A stretch of DNA of 64,000 nucleotides from Prorocentrum cordatum. Taxonomy: Eukaryota; Sar; Dinophyceae; Prorocentrales; Prorocentraceae. Each line of letters opens with the position of its first letter. Positions within the stretch are counted from its first letter, which is position 1. The DNA is taken from contig CAUYUJ010015506.1 of assembly GCA_963575745.1 (NCBI GenBank), forward strand, positions 115,001 to 179,000, written 5' to 3'. The notes beneath the pieces were generated by a model. It was not told the DNA's origin. It did not search any database and was given only the letters and a program-made list of their open reading frames with translations. The position numbers and the translations under genes are program-made. Positions 10,345-21,186 of the stretch are shown here, one piece after another.

Positions 10345-10650
10345 GCTGAATGGTCTGATGTTGGCTCTCAGAATCCCCGGTTTACATTTGTTTTTTCTCA
10401 CGTAGTTTCGGGGGTGACACGTGCCACCCGTTGTTTTTGCGAGGCTGAATGGCCTTATGTTGGCTCCCCAATTTCCAAATTTACGATTGTTTTTTGCTGG
10501 CGCCGTTTCGGGGCTGTCGCGTGAACTGAAGCTGAATGGCCTTATGTTGGCTCCCAGAATCCCAACTTTACATTTTTGTTGTTTTTATCATTTCGGGGGT
10601 GCAACGGGTCGCCCGCTTTCTTTGCGAGGCTGAATGGCTTTCTGTTGGAC
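10345..10650 (+). repeat. Tandem repeat, ~95-bp unit, about 3.2 copies
   Basis: GCTGAATGGYCTTATGTTGGCTC begins at 10345, 10444, 10531 and 10629. Each is followed by a T-rich stretch (CATTTGTTTTTT) and GTTTCGGGG. Unit lengths are 99, 87 and 98 bp. Confidence 0.8.
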
Positions 10651-10797
10651 GCGGAGCGCCAGGGCGGTCGCGGGGACGTCCCCGGCGGTCCTGCCTGCCC
10701 CGCTTTCTTTTCGTGTTCTATATGCACACTACAGCGCAGGGAATCATTTTTTTTAGCTGTCCCCCCATATTGATTTTTGAAAAGCGCTTTTGGACAT

Positions 10798-11110
10798 TAG
10801 GAGGACGAGGAGGAGGAGGAGGAGGAGGAGGAGGAGGAGGAGGAGGAGGAGGACGGGGAGGAGGAAGAGGAGGACGAGGAGGAGGAGCAGGAGGAGGAGG
10901 AGGAGGAGGAGGAGGAGGAGGAGGAGGAGGAGGAGGAGAAGGAGAGGAGGAGGAGGAGGAGGAAGATGAAGAGGAGAAGGAGGAGGAGGAGGAGGAGGAG
11001 GAGGAGAAGGAGGAGGAGGAGGGGGAGGAGGAGGAGGAGGAGCGGGGAGGAGGAGGAGGAGCGGGAAACGAGGAGCTGGGAGGAGCGGGGAGGAGGAGGA
11101 GCGAGCAGGA
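10798..11110 (+). repeat. Long GGA microsatellite
   Basis: About 310 bp of GGA/GAG triplets with scattered GAC, GAA and GGG variants. Confidence 0.95.
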
Positions 11111-11369
11111 AGGGGTCAATTACACAAGGGAAAACCCTAATCAATGGATGGTGTGACATGGGATCGAAAATGAGATCGATAAGGAGATCGACCGGGAACC
11201 CTACCAAAATCGGCGGAGAAATTCGCCAAATTTTTCAATGTCCGCTAGGACCCCTTCAGTGCAAGCACTGATTGGGGAATATCGAGGAAGATGATGAGGC
11301 ACGGCGAGGGGAGGAGCGGGGAGGAGCAAGGAACGAGGAGGACGAGGAGGAGGAGGAGGGGGAGTGACG

Positions 11370-11372
<3 letters not shown>

Positions 11373-11442
<70 letters not shown>

Positions 11443-11523
11443 CCAGCAGCAGCACCAGCAGCAGGAGGAGGAGGAGGAGGAGGAGGAGGAGGAGGAGGAG
11501 GAGGAGGAGGAGGAGGAGGAGGC
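11373..11523 (+). repeat. CAG run joined directly to a GGA run
   Basis: About 30 CAG/CAC triplets (11373-11463) pass without a break into GAG triplets (11463-11523). A plus ORF through it (11291-11632) would be Gln- then Glu-rich, but has no support as a gene. Confidence 0.9.
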
Positions 11524-11689
11524 ACGGGCGAGGGGAGGAGCGGGGAAATGTGACAGTGAACTATATCGGGACACCTCCCCGCCCCTCAGGTTCATTTCGA
11601 AACGATCGAGCCAGTTATATGTATGCATATAACGCCGCACCGGGCTCGGGGGCCCCGGGGCCGCAGCCTCGACCACAAATGGGGGGACG

Positions 11690-12540
11690 TCGGGCCCAGC
11701 CCGCTCCCCGGCGGGCCCCAGGTCGGCCCCCGGAGCGCCCAGACGGCCGTCCAGGCGGCCCAAGGCCGCCCAGAGCCACCCTGAGGACAACCTCCAGCGG
11801 TGTCCGGCGGCTCAAGAGGCGGCTCGAACCGCCCCAGACGCCTCCAAGACGCTCGAAGACCTCTCCAAGAAATCCCCCCAGACGGCCCCGGGAAGCAAAA
11901 ATAGCCCCCTTCCCTTCGTAAAACGTATATTTTTACCATATTCGATTTTTTGTCCTTCGTACCGTCCTTTACGACCTCAGACTTTTCCTAGACCGCCCCA
12001 AGACGGCCCACGAAGCCCACAAGAGAGCCCCAAGACGGCCCCAGAGGGGCCCAGGACAGTCCAAGAGGCGCCCAGGACGGCCCAAACGCGTCCCCGAAGG
12101 GCCCCAAGAGGGGCCCAAGACGGGAAACCCAAGTGAACCTTCCAGCCCCCCCGCCCCAGGAGGCCCCCAAGAGGCCCCTAAGAGACCCCCAAGAGGCCCC
12201 AAGAGGCCCCCAAGACGCCCGCGGCAGGCCCCAAAGGGCCTCCAGAGGCTCCCCAAGAGGCTTCCAAGAGGCCCCCCGAGGTTCCCAGGAAACCCCCAGG
12301 AGACCCCCAAGAGAGCCCCAACGGGCTTCTGAGAGGCTTCCCCAGAAACCTTCATGTACGTCTACATGCGTCCTCCGGTCCAAAAACCTGAGACCGTTCC
12401 TGGGACGCCGCCGGGGCCGCCAGGCTCCAACAGCCAATTGAGGAAGCACGGAGAACACCCCAGAAGCCTTTCAGATGCCCCCACGAAGACCCAAGAGGTT
12501 CCCAAGAGGCCCTCAGGAGGCACGACTATGTCACGCGCCT
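11690..12540 (+). repeat. CCAAGAGG mosaic repeat, block 2 (inverted relative to block 1)
   Basis: Degenerate CCCCCAAGAGGCC/CCAAGACGGCC units, densest at 12140-12320. An AT-rich island with no recognised feature lies at 11905-11990. This is the reverse complement of the CCTCTTGG family at 1029-1770. Confidence 0.85.
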
Positions 12541-12649
12541 GTGCTTGATAGCGCTGTCCACGATCTTCTAGCGCGCCCCCGGCCTGGGCTAGAACCTGAG
12601 CGCGCGCGAAGCGCGCGCGATGGTTCCAGTGTATATGTAGTTGTCTGTA

Positions 12650-12706
12650 TGTACATACATACATACATACGTACGTACGTACGTACGTACGTACATACAT
12701 ACAGGC

Positions 12707-12763
<57 letters not shown>

Positions 12764-13020
12764 TACATACATTCATGCATGCATGCATGCATACATACAC
12801 ACATCCATACATGCATACATACATACATACATGCATACATACATACAAACACACATACATACATACACACATATATATATACATACATACACATGTACAA
12901 ACATACACACATGTATATACATATATATACACACGTATATATGTATACGTACATGTATATGCGAATGCATATGCATATGTATATGCATGTGTATCGGAAT
13001 ATCTACATGTATATATGTAT

Positions 13021-13057
<37 letters not shown>

Positions 13058-13060
13058 GCA
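12650..13060 (+). repeat. Compound tetranucleotide microsatellite
   Basis: ACAT/ACGT, then CAGA (12702-12762), then CATA/CATG, then a TA-rich tail ending in (AT)n at 13028-13055. Tyr/His/Ile/Thr ORFs in several frames are artefacts. Confidence 0.95.
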
Positions 13061-13139
13061 CACACGCTCATAACAGGGAACTGGGTCCAGGGGCCCCCGG
13101 GCTGGCCCCCCGACCACAGATGTGTGGACTGGGCTGCCT

Positions 13140-13455
13140 AGGGCCCTGCTGGCGCGCCTGAGGCCCTTCAAGATCGCCCGAAGACGGCCCCGGGTTGCTT
13201 GAAAACGCAGTTCGAGACCGCCAAAACAGCACATGACGGCCCCAGATTGGCCAGAATTGGCGCCGCATTGTAGACGTCTCAAGAGGCCTCCACAAGGCCT
13301 CCCACGAACCACGAGGCCGTACAAAAGGCACAATTCATTCATGTATCGAAGGTTTTTGAAGGATTTTGTTTCTTTCGCCTTTTCGGCTTCCCAACTGTCC
13401 CACGCAGCCCGAGACGCCACCCAGGAAGACCCAATACTATCCAGGAAGAGCCCAA
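13140..13455 (+). repeat. CCAAGAGG mosaic repeat, block 3
   Basis: GGCCCTTCAAGATCGCCCGAAGACGGCC-like units, with the family's non-repeat segment (GAAGGATTTTG, then TTCGCCTTTTCGGCTTCCCA) at 13348-13392. It ends directly at the first ATG of the membrane/PAS ORF and has the same strand sense as the family copy inside the transposase intron. It may therefore be intron or 5' flanking sequence of that gene. Confidence 0.75.
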
Positions 13456-13456
13456 G

Positions 13457-15289
13457 ATGCTCCTCCGTAGCCTGCTGGACGCCGCCAGCAGCCCGTCTCT
13501 TGACAGGGGCGCGCGCTTCGGAGTGGAGAGCGGGTCTGCAGGAATGCACACGGAGCTCTTGTTGGCAGCAAGCAGCCGCCGGCCACCAGTGGATGGCATT
13601 GGATGTTGCGTCGCCTGGCACTCCTTTTGGTATCGGTCTTGGGCAACGACTTTGACAGAAGAGTATATGTCTTCACCTATCAGCCGGCGTAGGCTGTGGA
13701 AGTACTACGGCATCGGTGTGACGTGGTGTCTGATCGGGGACATCGTCTTCGCTCTGACCAGCTCAGTCTCAGATTATTGGTTCTGGTGTGATTTTGCTGC
13801 TTATTATGTGAGCGAATATGCTCTGGCAATTTTGTTCGTGCGCCTTCCCGTGACGACGTTGAAGTCAGATGCGTTAGTTGTCATTTATTTGTTTCTTGTG
13901 TTTTGGGCGAGTGTGGCACTTTGGCAACAAAGCAATGATGCAAAGTCTGTTGTTGTAAGTTACTCGTGGCCCTCAGCCTTGACGTGCAAAGTAGTTATGT
14001 GCCATGCTGCCGGCTTGCATTCTCTGTTGATCACATTTTACGCTGCTTGCTCCGGATTGCTTGTTTGTGTCCTGATCTCTGTGAGCTGTGCGCCTCAGAT
14101 TTGCTGCCCAGTACTTCTGATCACAGTCGTGATGACTCTGTTCGAGTGGCTCTTGGCATCGTATTTCCACGAGATGTCGGAGCAGCTACGCGCCATGCAG
14201 ACTCTGCTCGACAAAGCGACTGATGGCTACTGCACGGTGAGGAGGCAGATGGGAACCATCTCACACGTCAGCGATAGTCTCCAGCTACTCCTTGGCGGAG
14301 ATCCGCGGGGTACGCAGATACTGGACGCCGTCGTCTCGGAAGACCGCTGGAAGGTTGCGCGCCTGTACGATGTCAGCCAGTGGGACGTGGCAGAGCCGGT
14401 GCTGGCCACCTTCACCCAAACTCTTGGCGAGGGGCGGCAGCCGCTGGAATTCGACGCGCGCCTGGTGCCCTATCGGGCCACTGGGGCGGACATACACATC
14501 AGCTTCCAGAGAGTCGGCGAGGTAAGGATGGCCAAGAGGGGCCTCGCCGAGGATGTCGCGGGGGGCGCGGGCCCCAGTGGGCCTGGCCCCTCTGGTGCTG
14601 GGCTGGTCGGCTGCGGGCTTTCGAGCATGGAGAGCCGAGACGTAGATCGCCTGCTCTTTCCCTCGCCAGCCTCTTTCCAAGAACATGCGCGTGCACAGCA
14701 GGCGGCGCTGGACGAGGGCGGGCGCGCGCCGATGCAGAACGACGCGGCCGGCAGTGGCGGATGCCAGAGTTCGGCAGAGACGGTGGATGAGTTGCACATT
14801 TCGTTCGATGCTGGTCACCCGAGTTTGCTCATCCGTGAAGGTGACTGCAGCCGTCACTTGTTGCCTCGTCAGGGGCAGCTGGTACGTTGGTTCCCACGTT
14901 TTGCGCGAGACCGGATCGAGAAGTGGATCATTGACGCAGTGAACAGCAGTGTCGAGCCTGGGATTTGTTCAACGTATCTTGAGCATGTTGAACTTGTCAT
15001 CCCCCCAACACCAGCGATCAAAGTCGTAGCAAAGCGAGCTTTCATCATAACCGAGGATCCTGAGGAGGACGACAATGGTGCCATTTTGTTACCAGCCTCG
15101 CTGTGCTTGAAGGATGCGGTGATGTCGCGGAGGCATTGTTACACAACCCGTGCCCGAGCTCATTACAGTCAGGATCTATCCACAATCGTTGAGGATCGGC
15201 ATCCCGAATGCGATGCCTCATCGATGAACAGCAGTGAGGGTATAGACCCATCTGACAGCGCGTCGGTTGTCATGGCGAACCTCCGTTAG
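13457..15289 (+). CDS. Multi-pass membrane protein with PAS-like domains
   Basis: Uninterrupted 610-codon ORF with lower GC than its neighbours. From residue ~84 there are about six hydrophobic segments: YYGIGVTWCLIGDIVFAL, WCDFAAYYVSEYALAILFV, ALVVIYLFLVFWASVALW, and three between ~175 and 245. A short helical linker (EMSEQLRAMQTLLDKA) leads to a PAS-like module at ~255-350 (DGYCTVRRQM to GADIHISFQRVGEV). After a low-complexity Gly/Pro spacer (~360-440), a second region at ~450-560 (HPSLLIREG to KRAFIITEDPEE) resembles part of another PAS domain. I infer a membrane-anchored sensor typical of large protist families; ligand and output are unknown. The ATG at 13457 touches a repeat block, so an alternative start is the ATG at 13667. 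No kinase or cyclase domain follows. Confidence 0.65.
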   Translation: MLLRSLLDAASSPSLDRGARFGVESGSAGMHTELLLAASSRRPPVDGIGCCVAWHSFWYRSWATTLTEEYMSSPISRRRLWKYYGIGVTWCLIGDIVFALTSSVSDYWFWCDFAAYYVSEYALAILFVRLPVTTLKSDALVVIYLFLVFWASVALWQQSNDAKSVVVSYSWPSALTCKVVMCHAAGLHSLLITFYAACSGLLVCVLISVSCAPQICCPVLLITVVMTLFEWLLASYFHEMSEQLRAMQTLLDKATDGYCTVRRQMGTISHVSDSLQLLLGGDPRGTQILDAVVSEDRWKVARLYDVSQWDVAEPVLATFTQTLGEGRQPLEFDARLVPYRATGADIHISFQRVGEVRMAKRGLAEDVAGGAGPSGPGPSGAGLVGCGLSSMESRDVDRLLFPSPASFQEHARAQQAALDEGGRAPMQNDAAGSGGCQSSAETVDELHISFDAGHPSLLIREGDCSRHLLPRQGQLVRWFPRFARDRIEKWIIDAVNSSVEPGICSTYLEHVELVIPPTPAIKVVAKRAFIITEDPEEDDNGAILLPASLCLKDAVMSRRHCYTTRARAHYSQDLSTIVEDRHPECDASSMNSSEGIDPSDSASVVMANLR

Positions 15290-15457
15290 ATGGCTCACAA
15301 GGGGACACCATGTTCTTATCCTCAGTGCCCCCATTTCACCTTCGATGTTGTCATTGCCTGTCGTTGCTCCCCGTGTGCTCTCAACCTTCTTGCAATGGGT
15401 AGTGGATCGTGATGGCTACATATTCTCCTGGGCAGTGCTCTTGGGCGTTCTGGAACG
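15290..15457 (+). other. 3' flank of the membrane/PAS ORF
   Basis: Unique sequence between the stop codon and the palindrome. Presumed 3' UTR; no polyadenylation signal identified. Confidence 0.4.
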
Positions 15458-15911
15458 TCTGGTGGTCTGGTGGTCTGGTGGTCAGGTGGTCAGGTGGTCT
15501 GGTGGTCTGGTGGTCTGGTGGTCTGGTGGTCTGGTGGTCTGGTGGTCTGGTGGTCTGGTGGTCTGGTGGTCTGGTGGTCTGGTGGTCTGGTGGTCTGGTG
15601 GTCTGGTGGTCTGCCCCTTATGCGAGCCGTTGGATCCACAACACCAGACCACCAGACCACCAGACCACCAGACCACCAGACCACCAGACCACCAGACCAC
15701 CAGATCACCAGAGTCTGGTGGTCTGGTGGTCTGGTGGTCTGGCGGTCTGGTGGTCTGGTGGTCTGGTGGTCCGGTGGTCTGGTGGTCTGGTGGTCTGGTG
15801 GTCTGGTGGTCTGGTGGTCTGGTGGTCTGGTGGTCTGGTGGTCTGGCGGTCTGGCGGTCTGGTGGTCTGGTGGTCTGGTGGTCTGGTGCTCTGGCGCTCT
15901 GGTGCTCTGGC
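15458..15911 (+). repeat. 8-bp minisatellite (GGTCTGGT)n with an inverted block
   Basis: The GGTCTGGT unit runs at 15458-15612. After a 30-bp interruption the complement (ACCAGACC)n runs at 15643-15712, then the direct orientation resumes at 15714-15911. All frames stay open because the 8-bp unit has no stop, giving WWSGGLVV peptides. The inverted block can form its own hairpin. Confidence 0.95.
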
Positions 15912-15964
15912 GTCGTCGGGCAAACGACGCAAGCATGAACAAACGCAGACCAGCCCAGGGAGTT

Positions 15965-16007
15965 GGGGGAAATAGCGTACCAATCTTGTGATTGGTTCGA
16001 TATTTCC
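15965..16007. repeat. Hairpin element GGAAATAGCGTACCA, copy 1
   Basis: GGGGGAAATAGCGTACCAAT followed after a short loop by ATTGGTTCGATATTTCC, so the arms are complementary with a few mismatches. A TTTGG follows as in other copies. It sits at the inner edge of the left minisatellite. Confidence 0.7.
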
Positions 16008-16009
16008 TT

Positions 16010-18201
16010 TCTTAGGTTTGGTGGTGCTACACGCGCTCCTTTTGCTAGACGCGCCCCTCTGTTAGACAGGCTCCCTCGCCAAGCTGATTAAACAAACCTC
16101 AGTGGTGCTAGACGCGCTCCACTGTTACACAAGCCACCTCTGTTAGGCAGACTCCCTCGTCAAGCAGATTAACAAAAAAACTCAGTGGTGCTAGACGCGC
16201 TCCTCTGTTAGACGCGCTCCTCTGTTCCACAGCCCTCCTCTGTTAGACAGGCTCCCTCGCCAAGCCGATTAAAACATCTCAGTGGTGCTAGACGCGCTTC
16301 TCTGTTACACAAGCCCCTCTGTCAGACCGGCTCCCTCGCCAAGCTGATTTAAAAAATCTCAGTGGTGCTAGACGCGCTCCTTTGCTAGACCTGTCCCTCT
16401 GTTAGACAGGCTCCCTCGCCCAGCTGATTAAAAATTATCAGTGATGCTAGACGCCCTCCTCTGTTACATAAGCCACCTCGGTTAGACAGACTCCCTCGCC
16501 AAGCTGATCAAAAACATCTCAGTGGTGCTAGGCGCGCTCCTCTGTTATACAGGCCCCCTCTGTTAGACAGGCTCCCTCGCCAAGCTGATTTAAAACATCT
16601 CAGTGGTGCTAGACGCGCTCCACTGTTACACAAGCCCCCTCTGTTAGACAGGCTCCCTCGCCAATCTGATTAAAAAACATTTCAGTGGTGCTAGACGGGC
16701 TCATTTTGCTAGGCGCGCCCCTCTGTTAGACAGCTCCTCTGTTACACAAGCACCTCTGTTAGGCAGACTCCCTCGCCAAGCCGATTAAAATGATCTCAGC
16801 GGTGCTCGACGCGCACCTCTGTTACACGCGCCCCTCTGTTAGACCGGCTCCCTCGCCACGCAGATTAACAAAAAACGCAGTGAAGCTAGACGCGCTCCTT
16901 TGCTAGACCTGCCCCTCTGTTAGACAGACTCCCTCGCCCAGCTATTTAAACAAATACCTGTGATGCTAGACGCGCTTCTCTGTTACACAAGCTTCTCTGT
17001 TAGGCAGGCTCCGTCGCCAAGCTCATTAAAAACATCTCAGTGGTGCTAGGCGCGCTCCTCTGTTAGACGCGCTCCTCTGTTGCACAAGCCCCCTCTGTAA
17101 GACAGGCTCCCTCGCCAAGCTGATAAAAAATCAGTGGTGCTAGGCGCGCTCCTCTGTTATACAGGCCCCCTCTGTTAGACAGGCTCCCTCGCCAAGCCGA
17201 TTTACAACATCTCAGTGGTGCTAGACGCGCTCCACTGTTACACAAGCCCCCTCTGTTAGACAGGCTCCCTCGCCAAGCTGATTAAAACATCTCAGTGGTG
17301 CTAGACGGGCTCATTTTGCTAGGCGCGCCCCTCTGTTAGACAGCTCCTCTGTTACACAAGCACCTCTGTTAGGCAGACTCCCTCGCCAAGCTGATTTAAA
17401 CAATATCCGTGATGCTAGACACGCTTCTCTGTTATACAAGCTCCCTCTCTTAGACAGGCTCCCTTGCCAAGCTGATTAAACACATCTCAGTGGTGCTAGG
17501 CGCGCTCCTCTGTTAGACGCGCTCCTCTGTTGCACAAGCCCCCTCTGTTAGACGGGCTCCCTCGCCAAGCTGATAAAACAAATCTCAGTGGTGCTAGGCG
17601 CGCTCCTCTGTTACACAGGCCCCCTCTGTTAGACAGGCTCCCTCGCCAAGCCGATTTAAAACATCTCAGTGGTGCTAGACGCGCCCCACTGTTACACAAG
17701 CCCCCTCTGTTAGACAGGCTCCCTCGCCAAGGTGATAACAAAAAAAAACATCTCAGTTGTGCTAGACGCGATCCTTTTGCTAGGCGCGCCCCTCTGTCAG
17801 ACAGCTCCTCTGTTACACAAGCCCCCTCTGTTAGACAGGCTCCCTCGCCAAGCTGATTAAAACATCTCAGTGGTGCTAGACGCGCTCCACTGTTACACAA
17901 GCCACCTCTGTTAGACAGGCTTCCTCTGTTAGACAGGCTCCCTCGCCAACCTGATACAAAAAAACATCCGTGGTGATAGACGTGCTCCCCTGTTGCACAA
18001 GCCCCCTCTGTCAGACAGGCTCCCTCGACAAACTGATTAAGAAAAACTCGGTGGTGCTAGACGCGCGCCTCTGTTACACCTGCGCCCTCTGTTGGACAGG
18101 CCCCCTCGCCAAGCTGCAGGCTCCCTCGCCAAGCTGTTTATACAAAGCCTCACTGGTGCTAGACAAGCTTCATGTTACACAAGTCCCCTCTGTTAGACAG
18201 G
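16010..18201 (+). repeat. Left array of ~81-bp units
   Basis: About 24 imperfect units. The core is CTCCTCTGTTACACAAGCCC, then CTCTGTTAGACAGGCTCCCT, then CGCCAAGCTGATTAAAACAT, then CTCAGTGGTGCTAGACGCG. Units vary by loss or duplication of the 15-20 bp subunits around CTCTGTTA. No ORF is conserved between units and no tRNA-like fold or promoter box was recognised. Confidence 0.9.
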
Positions 18202-18203
18202 CT

Positions 18204-19645
18204 CCTGTCTGACAGAAGGGGCTTGTGCAGCAGAGGGGCGCGTCTAGCGCCACTGAGATTTTTTAAATCAGCTTGGCGAGGGGGCCTGTCTAGCAGAAGG
18301 GGCCGGTTTGACAGAGGAATCAGCTTGTCGAGGGAGCCTGTGTCTAACAGAGGGGGCTTGTGTAACAGAGGTGCGCGTCTAGCACCACTGAGATGTTCTA
18401 AATCAGCTTGCCGAGGGAGTCTGTCTAACAGAGGGCGCAGGTCTAACAGCGGAGCGCGCCTAGCACCACTGAGATTTTTTTTTAATCAGCTTGGCGAGGG
18501 AGCCTGTCTAACAGAGGGGGCTTGTGCAACAGAGGAGTGCGTCTAGATCTTTTTAATCAGCTTGCCGAGAGAGCCTGTCGAACAGAGGGCGCAGGTCTAA
18601 CAGAGGAGCGCGTCTAGCACCACTGATGTTTTTTTATACAACTTGGCGAGGGAGCCTGTCTAACAGAGGGGGCTTGTGGAACAAAGGAGCGCGTCTAGCA
18701 CCACTGAGATTTTTAAATCAGCTTGGCGAGGGAGCCTGTCTAACAGAGGGGGTTTGTGTAATAGAGGAGTGCGTCTAGCACCACTGAGATTTTTTAAATC
18801 AGCTTGGCGAGGGAGCCGGTCTAGCAGAGGGGGCTAGTTTTACAGAGGAATCAGCTCGGCGACGGAGCCTGTCTAACAGAGGGGGCAGGTCTAACAGAGG
18901 CGCGCGTCGAGCACCACTGAGGTTTTTTGAAACAGCTCGGCGAGGGGGCCTGTCTAACAGAGGGGGCTTGTGGAACAGTGGGGCGCGTCTAGCCTCACTG
19001 AGATGTTTTACATCGGCTTGGCGAGGGAGCCTGTCTAACAGAGGGCGCAGGCCTAACAGAGGGCGCAGGTCTTACAGAGGAGCGAGTCTAGCACCACTGA
19101 TGCTTTTTTAAACAGCTTGGCGAGGGAGCCTGTCTAACAGAGGGGGCTTGTGCAACAGAGGAGCGCGTCTAGCACCACTGAGATCTTTGTAGTCAGCTTG
19201 CCGAAGGAACCTGTCTAACAGAGGGCGCAGGTCTAGCAGAGGCGCGCGTACAATACCACCGTGATCTTTGTTTTAAATCAGTTTTGGCGAGGGAGCCTGT
19301 CTAACAGAGGGGGCTTGTGTAATAGAGGGGCGCGTCTAGCACCACTGAGGTTTGTTTAATCAGCTTGGCGAGGGAGCCTGTCTAACAGAAGGGCGCAGGT
19401 CTAACAGAGGCGCGCGTCTAGCACCAATGAGATGTTTTAATCTGCTTGGCGAGGGAGCCTGTCTAACAGAGGGGGCTTGTGTGATTCAGCGCGTCTAGCA
19501 CCACTGAGCTTCAGCTTGGCGAGGGAGCCTGTCTAGCAGAGGTGGCCTGTGTAACAGAGGAGCAGGTCACCAGAGCACCAGGCCACCTGACCACCAGTGC
19601 CTAGCAGAGGGGGCCTGTGTAACAGATGAGAGCGTCTAGCACCGC
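18204..19645 (-). repeat. Right array, inverted ~81-bp units
   Basis: About 17 units of the same sequence in reverse complement (GCACCACTGAGATTTTTTAA, ATCAGCTTGGCGAGGGAGCC, TGTCTAACAGAGG). Copies diverge to a similar degree as in the left array, so this is not a simple recent duplication of one arm. Confidence 0.9.
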
Positions 19646-19657
19646 CAAACCGAAGAA

Positions 19658-19703
19658 GGGGGAAATACCGTACCAATCACAAGAATGGTACGTTATTTCC
19701 CCC
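19658..19703. repeat. Hairpin element, copy 2
   Basis: GGGGGAAATACCGTACCA, a loop, then TGGTACGTTATTTCCCCC. Preceded by CCAAACC. It is the mirror partner of copy 1 in the palindrome. Confidence 0.75.
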
Positions 19704-19757
19704 TCCTCTCTGGGCTGGTCCACGTTTGCTCGTGCTTGCGTCGTTTGCCCGACGACG

Positions 19758-20417
19758 CCAGAGCACCAGAGCACCAGAGCACCAAAGCACCAGACCACCA
19801 GACCACCAGACCGCCAGACCGCCAGACCACCAGACCACCAGACCGCCAGACCACCAGACCACCAGACCACCAGACCACCAGACCACCAGACCACCAGACC
19901 ACCAGACCACCAGACCACCAGACCACCAGACCACCAGACCACCAGACCACCAGACCACCAGACCACCAGACCACCAGACCACCAGACCACCAGACCACCA
20001 GACCACCAGACCACCAGACCACCAGACCACCAGACCACCAGACCACCAGACCACCAGACCACCAGACCGCCAGACCGCCAGACCACCAAACCACCTGACC
20101 ACCAGACCACCAGACCACCAGACCACCAGACCACCAGACCACCAGACCACCAGACCACCAGACCACCAGACCACCAGACCACCAGACCACCAGAGCACCA
20201 GAGCAGAGCACCAGAGCACCAGAGTTCCAGAGCACCAGAGCACCAGAGCACCAGACCACCAGACCACTAGACCACCAGACCACCAGACCACCAGACCACC
20301 AGACCACCAGACCACCAGACCACCAGACCGCCAGACCGCCAGACCGCCAGACCACCAGACCACCAGACCGCCAGACCACCAGACCACCTGACCACCAGAC
20401 CACCAGACCACCAGACC
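19758..20417 (-). repeat. 8-bp minisatellite (ACCAGACC)n
   Basis: More than 70 units, the inverse of the left minisatellite. Variants are CCGCCAGA and GAGCACCA; a cluster of GAGCACCA at 20189-20250 marks an internal boundary. Confidence 0.95.
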
Positions 20418-20452
20418 CGCGGAGTCGTCAATCAGAGCGCCACCAAACCAAA

Positions 20453-20500
20453 GGGGGGGGAACAGCGTACCAATCATTAGTTGGGTACGCTATTTCCGCC
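20453..20500. repeat. Hairpin element, copy 3
   Basis: GGGGAACAGCGTACCAAT, a loop, then GGGTACGCTATTTCCGCC, followed by TTGTTTGGG. It lies just outside the right minisatellite. Confidence 0.65.
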
Positions 20501-20504
20501 TCCT

Positions 20505-21185
20505 CTTGTTTGGGAACGCACAATCCCAACCACCATGGTCGTCGTAGTCCTGCTCCTCGTCATCATGCCCCCTCCTCTTTCATCGCCATCACCCTTGTTC
20601 CTCAAACGCAAGCTTGGTTTCGGACTGGGTCAGGGACCGCCGTTGCTGCAGCTGAACGCAGCTCGGGAAACTGGTCAGGAGAGCGTTCACGGTGGGAATT
20701 TGGAGTAGTCCAGAGTGGCGTTGGGGTGGTCTTGAGAAGCCGGGAGGGGAGGAGGGGGGTTTCGTGTGCCAGTGCCGAGAGAGAGGAATGGGAGTAGGAG
20801 AGGCGGAGGATGAGAGAAATGATAGAGAAGGCAGGAGAGTAAGAGAGAGAGAGGGAGGAGGAGAGGGAGGTGGGTGGACACCACGTGTTTTCTGCAGCTG
20901 GTAGGGGCTAGCGCTAAAGCGCTTACTGTCACGATGTCATATCTCGATCTCGACGGCAGCCATAGGATGGGCGTGCTGCAACAGACTAGAAAGCGCACGC
21001 TGCCGATACAACCCGCAGTCAGCAAACGTGTGCAAATCCGAAGGTGGTTTGCTCACCTCCGGGCTCAGCTACGGTTGGCCCAAACCTTTAACAAGGAAGG
21101 TGGAATACATGAGATCGCCCCAACAACTCATCACAACGTGACAAAACTAAATGGCGACGTACTCGACGCCGTACTCGGTAGATCC
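20505..21185. other. Intergenic sequence between palindrome and ATPase ORFs
   Basis: Purine-rich low complexity at 20690-20875. The rest (20876-21185) is unique sequence. A plus frame there has no recognisable domain. It may include the 3' end of the minus-strand mobile genes. Confidence 0.4.
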
Positions 21186-21186
21186 C

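Larger units (their letters stand above)
15458..20425. repeat. Composite palindrome about 5 kb long
   Basis: The left half (15458-18201) and right half (18204-20425) carry the same modules in mirror order and opposite orientation: 8-bp minisatellite, hairpin element, ~81-bp unit array, axis, inverted array, hairpin, inverted minisatellite. The axis is the two bases 18202-18203, where GTTAGACAGG meets CCTGTCTGAC. The sequence next to the left minisatellite (GTCGTCGGGCAAACGACGCA, 15910-15930) is found reversed at 19739-19758. Arm lengths differ because repeat counts differ. Confidence 0.85.

Noticed and set aside
11291-11632. Gln/Glu-rich ORF over the CAG-GGA run
   Set aside because: No recognisable sequence outside the repeats and equally long ORFs in other frames.
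15470-20477. Long ORFs encoding WWSGGLVV or TTRPPDHQ repeats
   Set aside because: They come from the 8-bp minisatellite, which stays open in all six frames.
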